Assembly: GCF_958295425.1 (NCBI RefSeq)
Contig: NC_081142.1
Coordinates: forward strand, 6,652,917 to 6,716,916
DNA from: Solea solea
Lineage: Eukaryota; Chordata; Actinopteri; Pleuronectiformes; Soleidae
Direction of reading: 5' to 3'
DNA length: 64,000 bases
The position numbers were made by a program, and so were the translations under genes. Below the pieces are notes generated by a model, which was given only the letters and a program-made list of their open reading frames with translations, did not search any database and was not told the origin of the DNA. Every line of letters starts with the position of its first letter. The first letter of the stretch is position 1. This document shows positions 31,231 through 44,400 of this stretch, one piece after another.

Positions 31231-33412
31231 AACGTCATAGTTTAGTATGTCGTCCAAAATTTGACAAAAATGTGATAGTTTAGTATGTCGTCCAAAATTT
31301 GAAAAAATGTCAGTTTAGGGTGTCGTCCAAAATTTGACAAAAATATCATAGTTTAATGTGTCGTCCAAAATACGACAAAAATGTCATAGTTTAGTATGTC
31401 GTCCAAAATTTGACAAAAATATCATAGGTTAGTATGTCATCTAAAAAGTCACCAAAATGTCATAGTTTAGTATGTCGTCCAAAATTTGACAAAAATGTCA
31501 TAGTTCAGTATGTCGTCCGAAAAGTTACCAAAATGTAATTGTTTAGTATGTTGTCCAAAATGTCACAAATATGTCATAGTTTAGTATGTTGTCCAAAATG
31601 TCACAAATATGTCATAGTTTAGTATGTTGTCCAAAATTTGACAACAAATTCATAGTTTAGTATGTCATCCAAAATTTGTAGAAAAAGTCATAGTTTAGTA
31701 TGTTGTCCACAATGTGACAAAAATTCATAGTTTAGTATGTTGTAAAATTTGATGAAAAAGTCATAGTTTAGTATGTGGTCCAAAATTTGACAAAAATGTC
31801 ATAGTTTAGTATGTCGTCCAAAATTTGACAAAAATGTCATAGTTTAGTATGTCATCCAAAAAGTCACCAAAATGTTATAGTTTAATATGTTGTACAAAAT
31901 TTTACAAAAATGTCATAGTTTAGAATGTTGTCCAAAATTTGACAAAAATGTCATAGTTTAGTATGTCGTCCAAAATTTGACAAAAATGTCATAGTTTAGT
32001 GTGTCATCCAAAATGTGACAAAAACGTCATAGTTTAATATATCATCCAAAATTTGACAAAAAAGTCATGTCAAAAGACGTATGTCGTCTGAAAAGTTACC
32101 AAAATGTAATCGTTTAGTTATTCATCCAATATTTGACACAAATGTCATAGTTTGGTATGTCATCCAAAATATGACAAAAAGTCATAGTTTAGTATGTCGC
32201 CCAAAATTTGACAAAAATGTCATAGTTCAGTATGTCGTCCGAAAAGTTACCAAAATGTAATTGTTTAGTATGTTGTCCAAAATGTCACAAATATGTCATA
32301 GTTTAGTATGTTGTCCAAAATTTGACAAAAATTACATAGTTTAGTATGTCGTCCAAAATTTGACAAAAAATTCATAGTTTAGTATGTCATCCAAAATTTG
32401 TAGAAAAAGTCATAGTTTAGTATGTTGTCCACAATGTGACAAAAATTCATAGTTTAGTATGTTGTAAAATTTGATGAAAAAGTCATAGTTTAGTATGTGG
32501 TCCAAAATTTGACAAAAATGTCATAGTTTAGTATGTCGTCCAAAATTTGACAAAAATGTCATAGTTTAGTATGTCATCCAAAAAGTCACCAAAATGTTAT
32601 AGTTTAATATGTTGTACAAAATTTGACAAAAATGTCATAGTTTAGAATGTTGTCAAAAATTTGACAAAAAGTCATAGTTTAGTATGTTGTCCAATATTTG
32701 ACACAAATGTCATAGTTTAGTATGTCGTCCAATATTTGACAAAAATGTCATAGTTTGGTATGTCGTCCAAAATTTGACAAAAATGTCATAGGTTAGTATG
32801 TCGTCCAAAATTTGACAAAAATGTCATAGTTTAGTATGTCATCCAAAAAGTCACCAAAATGTTATTGTTTAATATGTTGTACAAAATTTGACAAAAATGT
32901 CACAGTTTAGAATGTTGTCAAAAATTTGACAAAAAGTCATAGTTTAGTATGTTGTCCAATATTTGACACAAATGTCATAGTTTAGTATGTCGTCCAATAT
33001 TTGACAAAAATGTCATAGTTTGGTATGTCGTCCAAAATTTGACAAAAATGTCATAGGTTAGTATGTCGTCCAAAATTTGACAAAAATGTCATAGTTTAGT
33101 ATATCATCCAAAAAGTCACCAAAATGTTATTGTTTAATATGTTGTACAAAATTTGACAAAAATGTCACAGTTTAGAATGTTGTCAAAAATTTGACAAAAA
33201 GTCATAGTTTAGTATGTTGTCCAAAATTTGACAAAAATGTCATAGTTATGTACTGTATGTCGTCCAAAATCTGACAAAAAAGTCATAGTTTAGTATGTCG
33301 TCCAATATTTGACACAAATGTCATAGTTTATGTTGTCCAAAATTTGACAAAAATGTAATAGTTTAGTATGTCATCCAAAATTTGACAAAAAAGTCATAGT
33401 TTGGTATTGTTA

Positions 33413-34030
33413 TGCCCCAGACTAGTGGGCCTAGGACATAACAAAAAGAGGCCTCATCTTCCCCAAGTCCCAAGTGACCACAAACGATTTTTAGTTGTAT
33501 TTTTAAAAAACAAATGATTTATTTACAAAAGTAGGTCTAAATGACAAAATTAGATAAACAGATTTCTAGGCTTCATGGTGGACTAAGGCCACAATAACAA
33601 ACAAAAAGGTCCCTGTCTAGAAAACCATAAACCTTACCTAATCATTCAACCTTAAACAAACCAAATGACAGGAAACCTCACTAACTAATAAACAGGAGAA
33701 AACACTGCAATAAAACTGGCAGTCCACCCCTACTACTCGAACAAGAACTAAACTAAACAAAAAATCGAGCAAGCTGAAGTGTGGCCAGTTGGGCGAAGAT
33801 GAGGAAAAATCTTCTGCTGCCATTCTGCCCTCTAACATCCACCATATTGGCTCCTTAAGTATCAGGTGGTGGTGGAGTACAGCCAATCGAGAGCCAGGGC
33901 CCAGAACCACTCCACCAATCCTGGCATGGCTATGGCACACACCTATTTGTCTAGGAGATTGAAGACAGAAAAAAAAACACAGGGCACACACAAAGCACTC
34001 ACAGCCGTTTGAAATAAATATAATGACTAC
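33413..34030. mobile_element. unclassified insertion in minisatellite
   Basis: About 615 bp of unique-looking DNA between satellite units. The left end starts TGTTATGCCCC and carries CATAACA 30 bp later, a small inverted repeat; the right end is CTACA after an AATAAA. TG...CA ends would suit a solo LTR, but no matching target-site duplication is visible (flanks GGTAT and GTCTA). A 117-codon minus-strand frame inside has no recognisable domain. Confidence 0.5.
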
Positions 34031-35969
34031 AGTCTAAAATTTGACAAAAAAGTCATAGTTTAGTATGATGTCCAAAATTTGACAAAAATGTCATAGTTAT
34101 GTATGTCGTCCAAAATTTGACAAAAAGTCATAGTTTAGTATGTCGTCCAATATTTGACAAAAATGTCATAGTTTGGTAAGTCGTCCAAAATTTGACAAAA
34201 AGTCATAGTTTAGTATGTCGTCCAAAATTTGACAAAAATTTCATAGTTTAGTACGTCGTCCAAAATTTGACAAAAATGTCATAGGTATGTCGTCCGAAAA
34301 GTTACCAAAATGTAGACGTTTAGTATGTCGTCCAAAATTTGACAAAAATCTAATAGTTTAGTATGTCGTCCAAAATCTGACAAAAATGTCATAGTTTAGT
34401 ATGTCGTCCAAAATATGCCAAAAATGCCATAGCAGCTCCCACATTTAAATTTGTGAGAAACGGTTGTGAATTGATAGAGAAATCACAGTTTTAAAATGAC
34501 CTTCGTCTTTTTTTCCAAAACTCCAAAGCAGACTTTTAACATGGGAGTGAATGAGAACTTGACCAGAACTCTGTGCGCTTTTAGGTGATTTTAAGAAAAA
34601 CTGGAAATTGTGGGCAGGAGAAGAGTTTGTTTCGAGATTTTTTTGTGATTTTTCTGGATCTCAGCAGAGTGTGCACTCTAGCGTCACGCAATAAACACTC
34701 GAAAAAAAGTACAAAACGTAAACTGCAATTGTATAAAAACAGTAATATGTATCAAAACGTTGACTTAGGTGAGAAAAGTCCCAAGTCTTGTGACCTGTTT
34801 AAAGTTTCAATCATGTTTCCACGTGAAAATGTATGACAACACTGTGATGCTCCATATTGGGCTTAGTTTTTCTCCTTCTTTTGGCCGTTTCCCATTCATG
34901 TCTATGTGAAACTAATTAGCAGTTTTTCGTGATTTTTGTCACCATGGTTACTCGAAAGTCTTAGAATAGCACACCATTCCTGATCAAGACGCACATTTTG
35001 ATATAACATGCGTGGGGGTTTTCTCAAAACTGGGAGGAGTTACGCGCCAAAATATGGGAGGAAGAGGAATATCAAGCGGAATATACGCAGTACAAAAACA
35101 ATAGATGCTTGTGCTGCAATGCATTCCAGTGAGAAAATGCCTTGCAGCAGCAGGCACTAATTACTATTATTAGTTGAAGTATTGTTCTGTTGTTGTTGTT
35201 GTTTGAACTTTTTGTGGCAAAGCATAAGTGACTTAAGTGTAGCTTCACGTCTATGAATGAATTGGTGCGATCATTGTGATTAGTGTGTCCATTCATCTGA
35301 GGCGACGCTGTCCGCTGAGGCCCGGGCTCGCTGGGTGAGGTAATAGGAAGGTTACTGACAGCTTAAGTCTACAATACAGACAGTTTATGAAGGCATAGTT
35401 AATGTGTTAATCTGACACTAGTTCTAGGAGGAGAATTAGTGCTAATCCCATGACTAGCCTGATAAATCCACTCACAATGAAACCCCACGTGTGGACAACA
35501 CGAGTAAACACACTGACTCACAACACACAAACAATACGGACACAAGTGAGCTGGTCTGGTCTGAAAATCAATGAAAGATGGGTAATAGCTCATGAGGTTT
35601 TAGATGTGTAGTTCTGAGGCTACACTGGCTTAACGTTCATCTTAATTGGGACATTTTAAACCCAGCAGTTGAAGAGCTGGATTAGATACCTGTTAGAAAA
35701 ACACTGAGATTAGATGCAGCTGAGACAGAAGGAGGGCCAGGTAGATCAATTGTAAACAATGGACCCCTGAGGCAACTGGAACATTTGTTAAAGGGAAAAA
35801 ACTGATCATAATGAACAGTTCACAGCATGTAACATTGGCTTTCTGTTTAAATGATCTTATATGCTAATATTTCAAGACAAAATTATGAAAATATAGATAA
35901 AAACATTTTTTTAATATTTTTAAATGCCCTTAGGTGTCAGTATGTGAGTGCATGTTTTTTTACTTTTGT

Positions 35970-36083
35970 CTCTATATGTGATGGACTGGCAATGGACTTT
36001 TGCCCTATATCAGCTGGGATTGGCATCTGACCCTCATGTGGAGGATAAAGCGGTAGATGATGAATGAATGAATGAATGAATGA
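35970..36083 (+). mobile_element. SINE 3' remnant with (ATGA)n tail
   Basis: GTGATGGACTGGC, then CAGCTGGGATTGGCA and GGATAAAGCGGTAGATGATG, then ATGAATGA repeats: the 3' half of the same family as 9846-10204. Confidence 0.7.
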
Positions 36084-36592
36084 TGAACTACAATAAGCTT
36101 AATGTTGATCTGTGGTGGTTCATAAGTATTAAATAGGGGAAACATTTTCTATATCACAGCACAGAGGATGGAACAGACTTTATTAATGACGAGAGCAAAC
36201 ATTGTTATGCATACGTTGATCTCAGACTTTGCCATGTGTGTTTTTATATGAACACAAAAAGGCAAAAACAAAAATGAAACTAGCATCGTACCACTTACTT
36301 TTACTTCAGTTTAAACTGAACCTTTATGTCATGAGATCAGTGTGAGACATTTTTTAACGGTAAATATCATAACATGGGGGGGGGGGGAAGACAGAGTAAC
36401 AAATACTTGTACTTATAATATACTTGTAGCTTTCCGAAGAAAGAAACATGTGTATCTCTAAAAGTTTTTATTTAAATATTTTATTGTTTTTATTAATGTT
36501 TTGTCATTTGTGAGTAATCTCACTGATCCAGGATTAGACAGGTTTAACCGCAATTCTGTTTTGTCAGGGGCCATCATATAATGTCTACTGTA

Positions 36593-36596
<4 letters not shown>

Positions 36597-36649
<53 letters not shown>

Positions 36650-36653
36650 TCTC

Positions 36654-36686
<33 letters not shown>
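36597..36686 (+). repeat. (CT)n then (GT)n compound microsatellite
   Basis: About 50 bp of CT followed by about 27 bp of GT. Confidence 0.97.
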
Positions 36687-36688
<2 letters not shown>

Positions 36689-36794
36689 GAGAGTGCAACA
36701 TGAGACAGATCTTCAGAGCAAGGGAGCATGGCAGGGAGGAGGCCCTCTAGCCCTCTGAGAGGTGAGATGTGTAGGCCTGTTGCTTATGGCAGAG

Positions 36795-36827
36795 TAATCG
36801 GGATTAGGACATGTATATGTGGGATTA
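36795..36827. promoter_or_regulatory. clustered OTX/CRX-like homeodomain sites
   Basis: TAATC at 36795, GGATTA at 36801 (together TAATCGGGATTA, facing sites) and GGATTA at 36822. Photoreceptor K50 homeodomain factors CRX/OTX2 bind TAATCC/GGATTA, and nrl acts in rods, about 4.7 kb downstream. Such hexamers occur often by chance, so this is only a candidate. Confidence 0.25.
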
Positions 36828-39525
36828 GACTGAGTTAGCGGGGACTCTGCAGACCTCCACCTAACACCATCTGTCCAAACAGCACAGGTCTGTCCTCAAC
36901 TCTATCACTGTCCTATTCCCTCTGTCATAATTGTCTATGTTTTATCATCCACCAAGTGCCCTTTTCATGACCTCACTTGACATTTAGTGCCTCTCTGAGG
37001 ATAAAAGTTGGGGATATGAAACCTGGTTCACTGGGTGACAGACACGTCAGCAGAGATGACAGAGCCTGATGGAAGATGCTGGAGGGAAAAGTTAATAAAT
37101 GAATAACATTTTTGTGTGTTCACACAAAAACTTAAGCTAAAAACCACTGCACAAAGACTCTGAAACCTTTGTTAGTGTTTTTGAGGTATGATAATTTTAG
37201 TTCAATACCTTCAATATAATTGTCATGGTACAAGATAAAGGGGAGCGACTGCTGGTTGTAAAAAAATAACTCTTTCTATGGGATTTATTTATGATGTCAG
37301 TAAATATTTTCATTAGGAGTTAATGTCGTCTTCAGCAGAACATGATGTCAGTTTTGTAAATAATGTTCTCATTCTCATAAAAAACAGCACATATGACTGG
37401 ATGCCAGTGTGATTGACAGCTGGTATCATCCAATGGGAGCCTTGGTTGCAGCTGATGTCTGTGAAGTTCTGTTTGCAAAACCTTAACATGGCACTGGCCA
37501 ACTCACGACTCTTGAAGCTTCATAATGGAAGCTCAAATTCTTATGGCTGATATTACGACCGGTTGCCACTGGTGTAATATTTAGGAGGGTATATTGACAG
37601 ACAGGGAATGTACTACGTGTGCTTATAAAAGTGTATATTTGACTTCTATTGTGTTCTGACCCAGTACAGTAGCCTGTGTTATAGCATTTTATATAAAAAC
37701 TTTATTTTATTTCTACAAGAGGATTCAGACTTATTTGCCTATAGATGTTGCGTAAATGGCTGTAAAATAAAATGTATCATTTATCATTAACATTGTATAG
37801 TAGATGATATGCAGACACAATAAGAATCAAACAGCTACAGCATCTATTACAACAACTGTTACCTCTACCCATTATGGTAATCACAGTGTTTGATCTTAAA
37901 GGGCTAATTACTTAAATATACCTCTGGAAATCAGGCTGCAGTGGCACAGAGAACAGTCGCAAGTACCACCTGAATGTAAGATATAGCTGCAGGACACATG
38001 TGCATGTGGCTGCAGATGCAGATGGAGTGGTGATGTGACTGGCATGATGCATGACGTAAGTTCCTCTGTGTGTCCCTCTCTCTCTCTTTGTCCCTCACCC
38101 TCATGGGAGACCCTGTTGGTTTAGCTGCTAAGCTTTCCCCGGAAACACAAATGATGGGCAGATAGAGAGGTTAAACTAGAGAAAGAGACGGAGAGGAACC
38201 GAAAGAAAAGACTAAAAACTGGTATTTAACATAAAAAGGACCATTGTGTTTTTAAGATACACTCACGGTATCCCTCAATATAATCTGCTTAATAGAAAAT
38301 GTCAATGCTGACTGATTTATATTGAAATAAATTATAAAATTCCTGTTTGTGAGCCTTGAGCTATTTCCATGAGTCAGCATGTTTGTTTGCCTTAAAGGTT
38401 TCTGTTAAATGTCCAGATCAGATTTGTGAAGGCTATTAACTCACTGAGACACTATTAAGACCCGGAGAGACCCCGGATTAAAAAGTTCATCTTTTAAGGA
38501 GCACTGAGAAATGCTTGTTGTGCATTTCTCTACATCGGTGGATTTAAATAGGTAAAAGAAAACAGAATTAATTCTCAGATTTTGGGTGACAGGAGGCACT
38601 CACTTGTGAGACGAAAAACAACAAGTTGAAGACAGGAAGTTAAAAAAAAGACCAGAAGAACAAAACAAGAAAGAGTGCATATGTAGTGTTGCACAAAGCC
38701 AGTTACATTCCAATATGTCTAACTATACAGTGCTAAACTTATTCATTCTAAAAGAAAAGTAGCATCTCTGCATTCAGCAGCTTAATAACACAATGACTGT
38801 ATGACTTAGGGTTGCTGTTTGTCTTGTATCCATTAATAAATACATTGAAACTATGTTTTGGGAATTAGTACTTCTGAAGACATGCAAACATGATGTGCAT
38901 CTGATTTGTTGTTAAACTTTTAAGACATTTATTATAATGAGTTTGCATGGTGCATGTTCCTAAATAAATGCACATGTAATCAAATGACTTTAAATCGACC
39001 TGTTCAACCTCTGGGGTTGCAGGTGATAAATAATTATGAAACAGTTTTCTCTTCTCAAAGTTATGTCAAAGTCACAGGTTCATGATCCATTAATGTCCTC
39101 CTGGTTAAAGAGGTTAACTGGTGAGTTTCAGCAAGTTACAAAGTTACAGAAAGTCTTCTAATCTACACTATAATTCATTATAATTAGAACATTCACTGGT
39201 AGTTTAATGTGCTAAACTGAAGTTTTCCTACCGGCATTCTCATTATTTCTTTGGCTGGTCACTTTTTTAACACCTTAAAATTATTGTCAGGGTTAGTTCA
39301 GTTAGTTGTGATGGTTAAGGTTAAGGTAAGGAGCCAGGAAATGCATTCAATCTACGAGAGTCCTCACTGTGACAGTGAAAGATCCAAGATCATAGGAACT
39401 AACAAAAATAAAGAGACAGACAAATATATAGAGCGATAAAACAGATAGCGGGTGAGAGACATTGTCCTGGAGAGTGAACATGCCTGTGAACCAGGGCAGA
39501 GGGACATAGAGGGAGGGATCGAGAG

Positions 39526-39632
39526 ACAGAGAGAGAGAGAGAGAGAGAGGAGGGGATTGTTGCAAACAGGGATTTGCAGCAGAGGGGAAAGAAAGAAAGG
39601 GGGCAGTGTCAGAGTGCTATACACACTCACAT

Positions 39633-39665
<33 letters not shown>

Positions 39666-39666
39666 G
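39526..39666 (+). repeat. GA and CA microsatellites
   Basis: A GA run near 39527-39549 and a CA run near 39640-39665, upstream of nrl. Open frames over them are repeat artefacts. Confidence 0.9.
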
Positions 39667-41476
39667 TGTTTCCTGTGTGTCTCTTTCCAAACTTGTCAGT
39701 CAACCAGTCAGTCAATTATATTTGTGGGGGCTTGTGTGTGTGTGTGTGTGTCGTGGGGATGTTGAAAAGAACTTATAACCATCCTTCATCTCTATGACCG
39801 AAGGTAAGATCATTGCACTCTCTCTGTCTGTCACCTCTTTCACGTCAGGCCTCAGCTTGCTTTTCATTCTACTTTATTCTCTCTTGCGTGTGTGTGTGTG
39901 TGTTGTCGCTATTTTTTTTTGGCTGCCTTTATGCCATGACTTTGGTCTGGAGCCAGACTGAGGCCTCCATGGAGCCCCACCACTGTTTGCTTTCTTTTAC
40001 AATCCATTTCCAACCACAGGAGGCAAAAATAATGAGTTGTGCACCAGAGGCGTGAGTCAAAGGTGGATTTTTAATTAGGTGTTCATTGTGATTATTATAA
40101 TTATTATATCTGAAGGTCTGTAATTAGTGTCACTGTTGTCTAAATCTTTCTCTGAAGAGTTACCACTGTAGCATATTGAAAAATATTGAACTTTGTCCTG
40201 AGAAGATGCCTTTTGGAAAATAAGTCTTTTGTTTGCTGTGACAGGTACATCTTTATTAGAATGATAATCATTATTTATCACTGAAAATCAGAGTAACCTT
40301 CAAATTATTCCAAACACACCTATCTTTTACTGTATTTCTGTTTGAAACTTAAGTTTAGTTCATTTATGTCAACATCAGCATCAGCTTTCATCACTTATTG
40401 TATAAAAATGTGTTTTAAATTGATTTTAGAAAGTCTCTGGATTAAAGTATGAACCTGCTCGTAATTGGATTTGGTCTCTGAGAGATCTTTCTGTCAAAAA
40501 TGATTAAGCCCTATGAGTTGTTGTGCTCCTGTGGGTTATGTTCGGTGGGCAGCTCTTTCTAGAAATACAAAGTATAAGGTGTTTTCCATTGTGTGCGAAA
40601 TTACATTAGTACATAACCTGTAAAATTTACACTTTTTAGAAACCATTGAAAACGATACTTCATTTATTCTTTCTAAGTGATTTTCCTTCACTGAGTTTCA
40701 GTGGAATCCGTGGCAAAAGAAGAGGCAACATGCGGATCATAATTTGTCTTGAACACAAATTTTTTTAGGCACAAATGGCAAAGTTTCATTGTAAAAGTTT
40801 GTTGCTTTGTCTTGAATCATAAATGTGTGCTCGTGCACATAAACATGCATGTTTATGAGTGTGTGAGTGGTTCCCACACACAGTCAGGGATGTGCCACAG
40901 ATGTATGTCTTCATATAAGATACAACATTTTAATTCAGGATAAAAGTTGTCAAAACATTTTTAGTTAAATCACCTTTACAACTGTATCTTGCTAGTAAAA
41001 CCACTGTGGTAAAAACACATACGTTTTATTTGATAGTAGATGATCTATAGCATCTAAAGCATTGCTGTATGATAAAGAAGCAACTTCACACATGTAATCT
41101 CTGATTAGATTAAAATCTTGGTAGAGCATTGCGCGTAAGGTACATGGCTGTGAGTAACAGGATGAATTTATGGAATAATAGGCTATAGTTTCTGTATTCC
41201 GATCACTAGTAAATCTGCATAACCTACAGCCCAAAAATGTTGGCCTTGTCCTCATATTCTCCTTTTTTCTTCCTCCTCTCCATCAAGACAAGAGACACAA
41301 AGACAAGGACAAGGGGACATATTGTTTCTCTCAGAGGAAACAGGTCACTTTCCTGACTTCACCACTGCTGCTGTCTATGAGCTGCACCGGGGCAGAGGAG
41401 TGGACTTTCCGACAATCTTGACACTCAGAAAAACACTGTTGAAGCTCCACAATCATCATCAGCAGCAGTTGAGATC

Positions 41477-44400
41477 ATGTCCTCGCCTTCCCTCCCTATG
41501 CCACCTCTCCCCCCGAGCCCTCTGGCCATGGAGTACCTGAATGACTTTGACCTCCTCAAGTTTGAGGTGAAATCAGACACTCCTCCACTCCCTCCACCGT
41601 GTTCATATCCCAAATCCGGCCTCACCCACGACCCCTCCAGCTCTCCCTACACCGGCCACCCTCCACAGGACTCCAGCTTGAGTTCCAGCCCGTACAACTC
41701 TCTGCCACCCTCACCAACGCTCAGCGACACTCACCCACCACCTTCGGGCTCTTCTTCATCATCCTCCTCCATCTCCTTCCCCCTCTCCATCTCAAACAGC
41801 TTCACCTCTGGCATCAGCTCTGGCTCTCAAGGGAACGTGGAAGGCAGCCCGGGTCATGGCGGTCCTCAGGGTCCCACTCCGGCTTCGTTGGAGGACCTGA
41901 TTTGGCTGGCAGCCTTACAGCAACAGTTCGGAGGGGAGGTGACAGGGCCTGCCACTCTGCTGGGAGCCTTAGGAGGAGTACCAGAGAGAGGTGACAGGGA
42001 GAGGGGGCCCGGGAATGGCTTTCTGGGCTGTGAAGATGCTGTGGAGGCCTTACTGAACTCAGCTGCTGCAGCTGTCAGCTCACAGGTACCTTGCTCTCAA
42101 TGATTCTTTTCTCATGTACATCTCCCCTTCTGCCTCTTCATCATCATCTGTGCCCCTCTACATTTAGTTTCCAGGTCTTTCCCAGAGTTCAAGCTGCAGC
42201 CTGGGAGACTCTGGTAGTGACAGCGGAGGCGACATCTCCTGCGCCAAGGGGACAGACATGAGTCATCGTCCGCTTGTCTTCCTCTCATCGGTCCCTGCCT
42301 CACTCCCCAACACCGCCCATGCCTCAGGTCCCTACCAACAGCCCCTCAGTCCCCAGGGCCGCCTTCATCACCACCAGCATCACCATCATCTGCACCATCC
42401 ACACCTCCCCATGCATGCAAACCATCAACCTCATCACCACCCACAAGTTAATCAGGTACAGTGGGAAACACTTACACTCATCACTCTAGATTAGATAAGA
42501 GCGACTCGTGATGATAATGATACTCAAAAGGAAGAGGTAATCAATGAACTATGTAGGAGGTGAGAGAAGCAACGTGAGAAAACAAAGGCACCTGAAGTAT
42601 TAGAGGGCTGAGCGGAAGGAGATAGGGATCGTGCAGTGAAGGATTAGGATTAAGACATTTGAACATGGTTATTAATGTATTAATGTCTGTGTCTATGTGA
42701 GGCATCACTATACAGGCTGCTCTTTTTATGGCAGCAGGAGTCTTTGTCTGTGAGGGCAAAAGTTCTTAGTTTCCAATGATAAAAATATACTTTTTTAGAA
42801 ACACGTAGAATGTGGCGTCTACAAGCAGCATAGACACTATAATGCAGTCTTAAGCAGGTGTGAAGACCTTGAAATGTGTTTTGAATTAACTTCTTTTAGA
42901 CTTTTTTTTATCAATACAAGTATTTAAATATATATCCAAGAATGTTTCAACTGGAGGTGTTGTAGTTGTTAGAAAAATACTATTTTAGTCATTTTAATCT
43001 TAATTTAGCAGTGAGGAATCTCATTTTACTTTTGCATTTTATTGGCTCACATCAGGCAAACACTTTAATATAGTAACCACATTTTTATACTGTGTCATGG
43101 TTTGTTATAAACCATCTGTTAAGTGCTTTACTTCAAAAGTTTTCCAACATTAAACAAGCACACAAGTATTAATGTCCTTTGACAATTATCTTAAAAAGGT
43201 ACTGTATACTTTTATGGGCTAAATGGGATTTGGACATTCTAGGTGTAATAAAAACCCAAGTAATTAAATGTTGTAACCTGTATTCTGGTTGATCGAGATG
43301 TCTGGGTGGATTTCTATGTGGAGCACTGTGTGAGCTTATGATAATATCTGCTATTATTGCTGCGCATAATCCTGATAACTGTCACCCACACTTAGTCAGA
43401 TTACATGACAGATTATGGACATGTGGTGCTGAAATGTGCCCCCTGACACGCACACACACACACACACACAATGACATGTCACATGTCCAACAGTGATAGT
43501 GTAGTAATATGTGTAAATCATAATGTTCAGCGTATTGTCTTTGTGATTTCCCCTCCACCTGTTCAGCAGAATGCGAATGACCGCTTCTCTGACGAGCAGC
43601 TGGTGAACCTGTCAGTGCGAGAGCTCAACCGACACCTGCGCGGAGTGAGTAAGGATGAGGTGGTGCGCTTGAAGCAGAAACGCCGCACACTAAAGAACCG
43701 TGGCTATGCCCAGTCCTGCCGCTACAAGCGCTTACAGCACCGCCACGCTCTGGAGTCAGAGAAACATGTGCTCACGCAACAGGTACACACACACACACAC
43801 ACTTGCAGGCCTATGTCTTTCAATGAAATCCTCACCTGACCCCAAATTTAATCCAACATTTTTCAAGTTCAATTCACTGTCACTCTGACAGTCCCAGGGT
43901 TATTTCAGACCGCAGGCAAAAGGGACCTGGAGGCCTTGTATCAAAGCAAATTGTTTGTGGCCCCTGGCCACAAGAAAAATGGACTGTTTTCTAAACCCTG
44001 TTGCGTCGCCTCTGGACAACTCTGAACATCCCCTTACATCAAAACTCCAGTCTGTACCATTTGGGGGGGTTTGCTGGCAGAAATTGAGTGTACCACCGAC
44101 AAGCCAAGCAGGTTCTTTCACACCAAAATGAGTGGGTTCACCCACTAAAAAAGGCGATTCACACCTCTGCCAATGGGACCGGTGTTAATCGCATGACAAA
44201 TTGGAGCAAGACAAAAACTTAGTGGCATTGTACAGTGGATACTATTTAGTATCTTTTACCCGTCCTTCTTTCAGTGTTCTTTCAAACATTCATGACTAAT
44301 GGTGAGGCTAACAGCCGGGAAAATATTACACATCATAGTGTGCCAAACATGATGCAGGAATTAACGCTGTTCACCCAGGTCTTACATTCATTTGAGTCAT

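Larger units (their letters stand above)
24305..34435. repeat. about 10-kb minisatellite, 38-bp unit
   Basis: More than 200 degenerate copies of a unit of about 38 bp. Read on the plus strand after 25055, the unit is CATAGTTTAGTATGTCGTCC followed by AAAATTTGACAAAAATGT. Before 25054 the unit is in the opposite orientation. Variant units replace ATTTGAC with AGTCACC or AGTTACC. 38 is not a multiple of 3 and the frames are broken, so the open frames inside it are not genes. Three foreign insertions interrupt the array (about 25875-26430, 30545-30720, 33413-34030). Units are directly adjacent, with no unique spacers. Confidence 0.97.
34436..41280. other. non-coding DNA between minisatellite and nrl
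   Basis: No supported gene. It contains a SINE remnant, CT/GT and GA/CA microsatellites and a small cluster of OTX/CRX-like sites, each listed separately. Sequence from about 39450 to 39810 (GA and CA runs ending in a good donor, GAAGGTAAGAT at 39800) could be a non-coding first exon or promoter of nrl; this is a guess from position. Confidence 0.5.

Noticed and set aside
33638..33991. 117-codon minus-strand frame as a transposon protein
   Set aside because: No domain or motif recognised and no splicing context; chance frame in a non-coding insertion.
24305..34435. CRISPR-like array
   Set aside because: Units are head-to-tail with no unique spacers, mutate gradually, and lie in a vertebrate gene region; it is a minisatellite.
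41599..41994. 131-codon plus-strand frame over nrl
   Set aside because: It is out of frame with the Maf activation domain, which reads from 41477.
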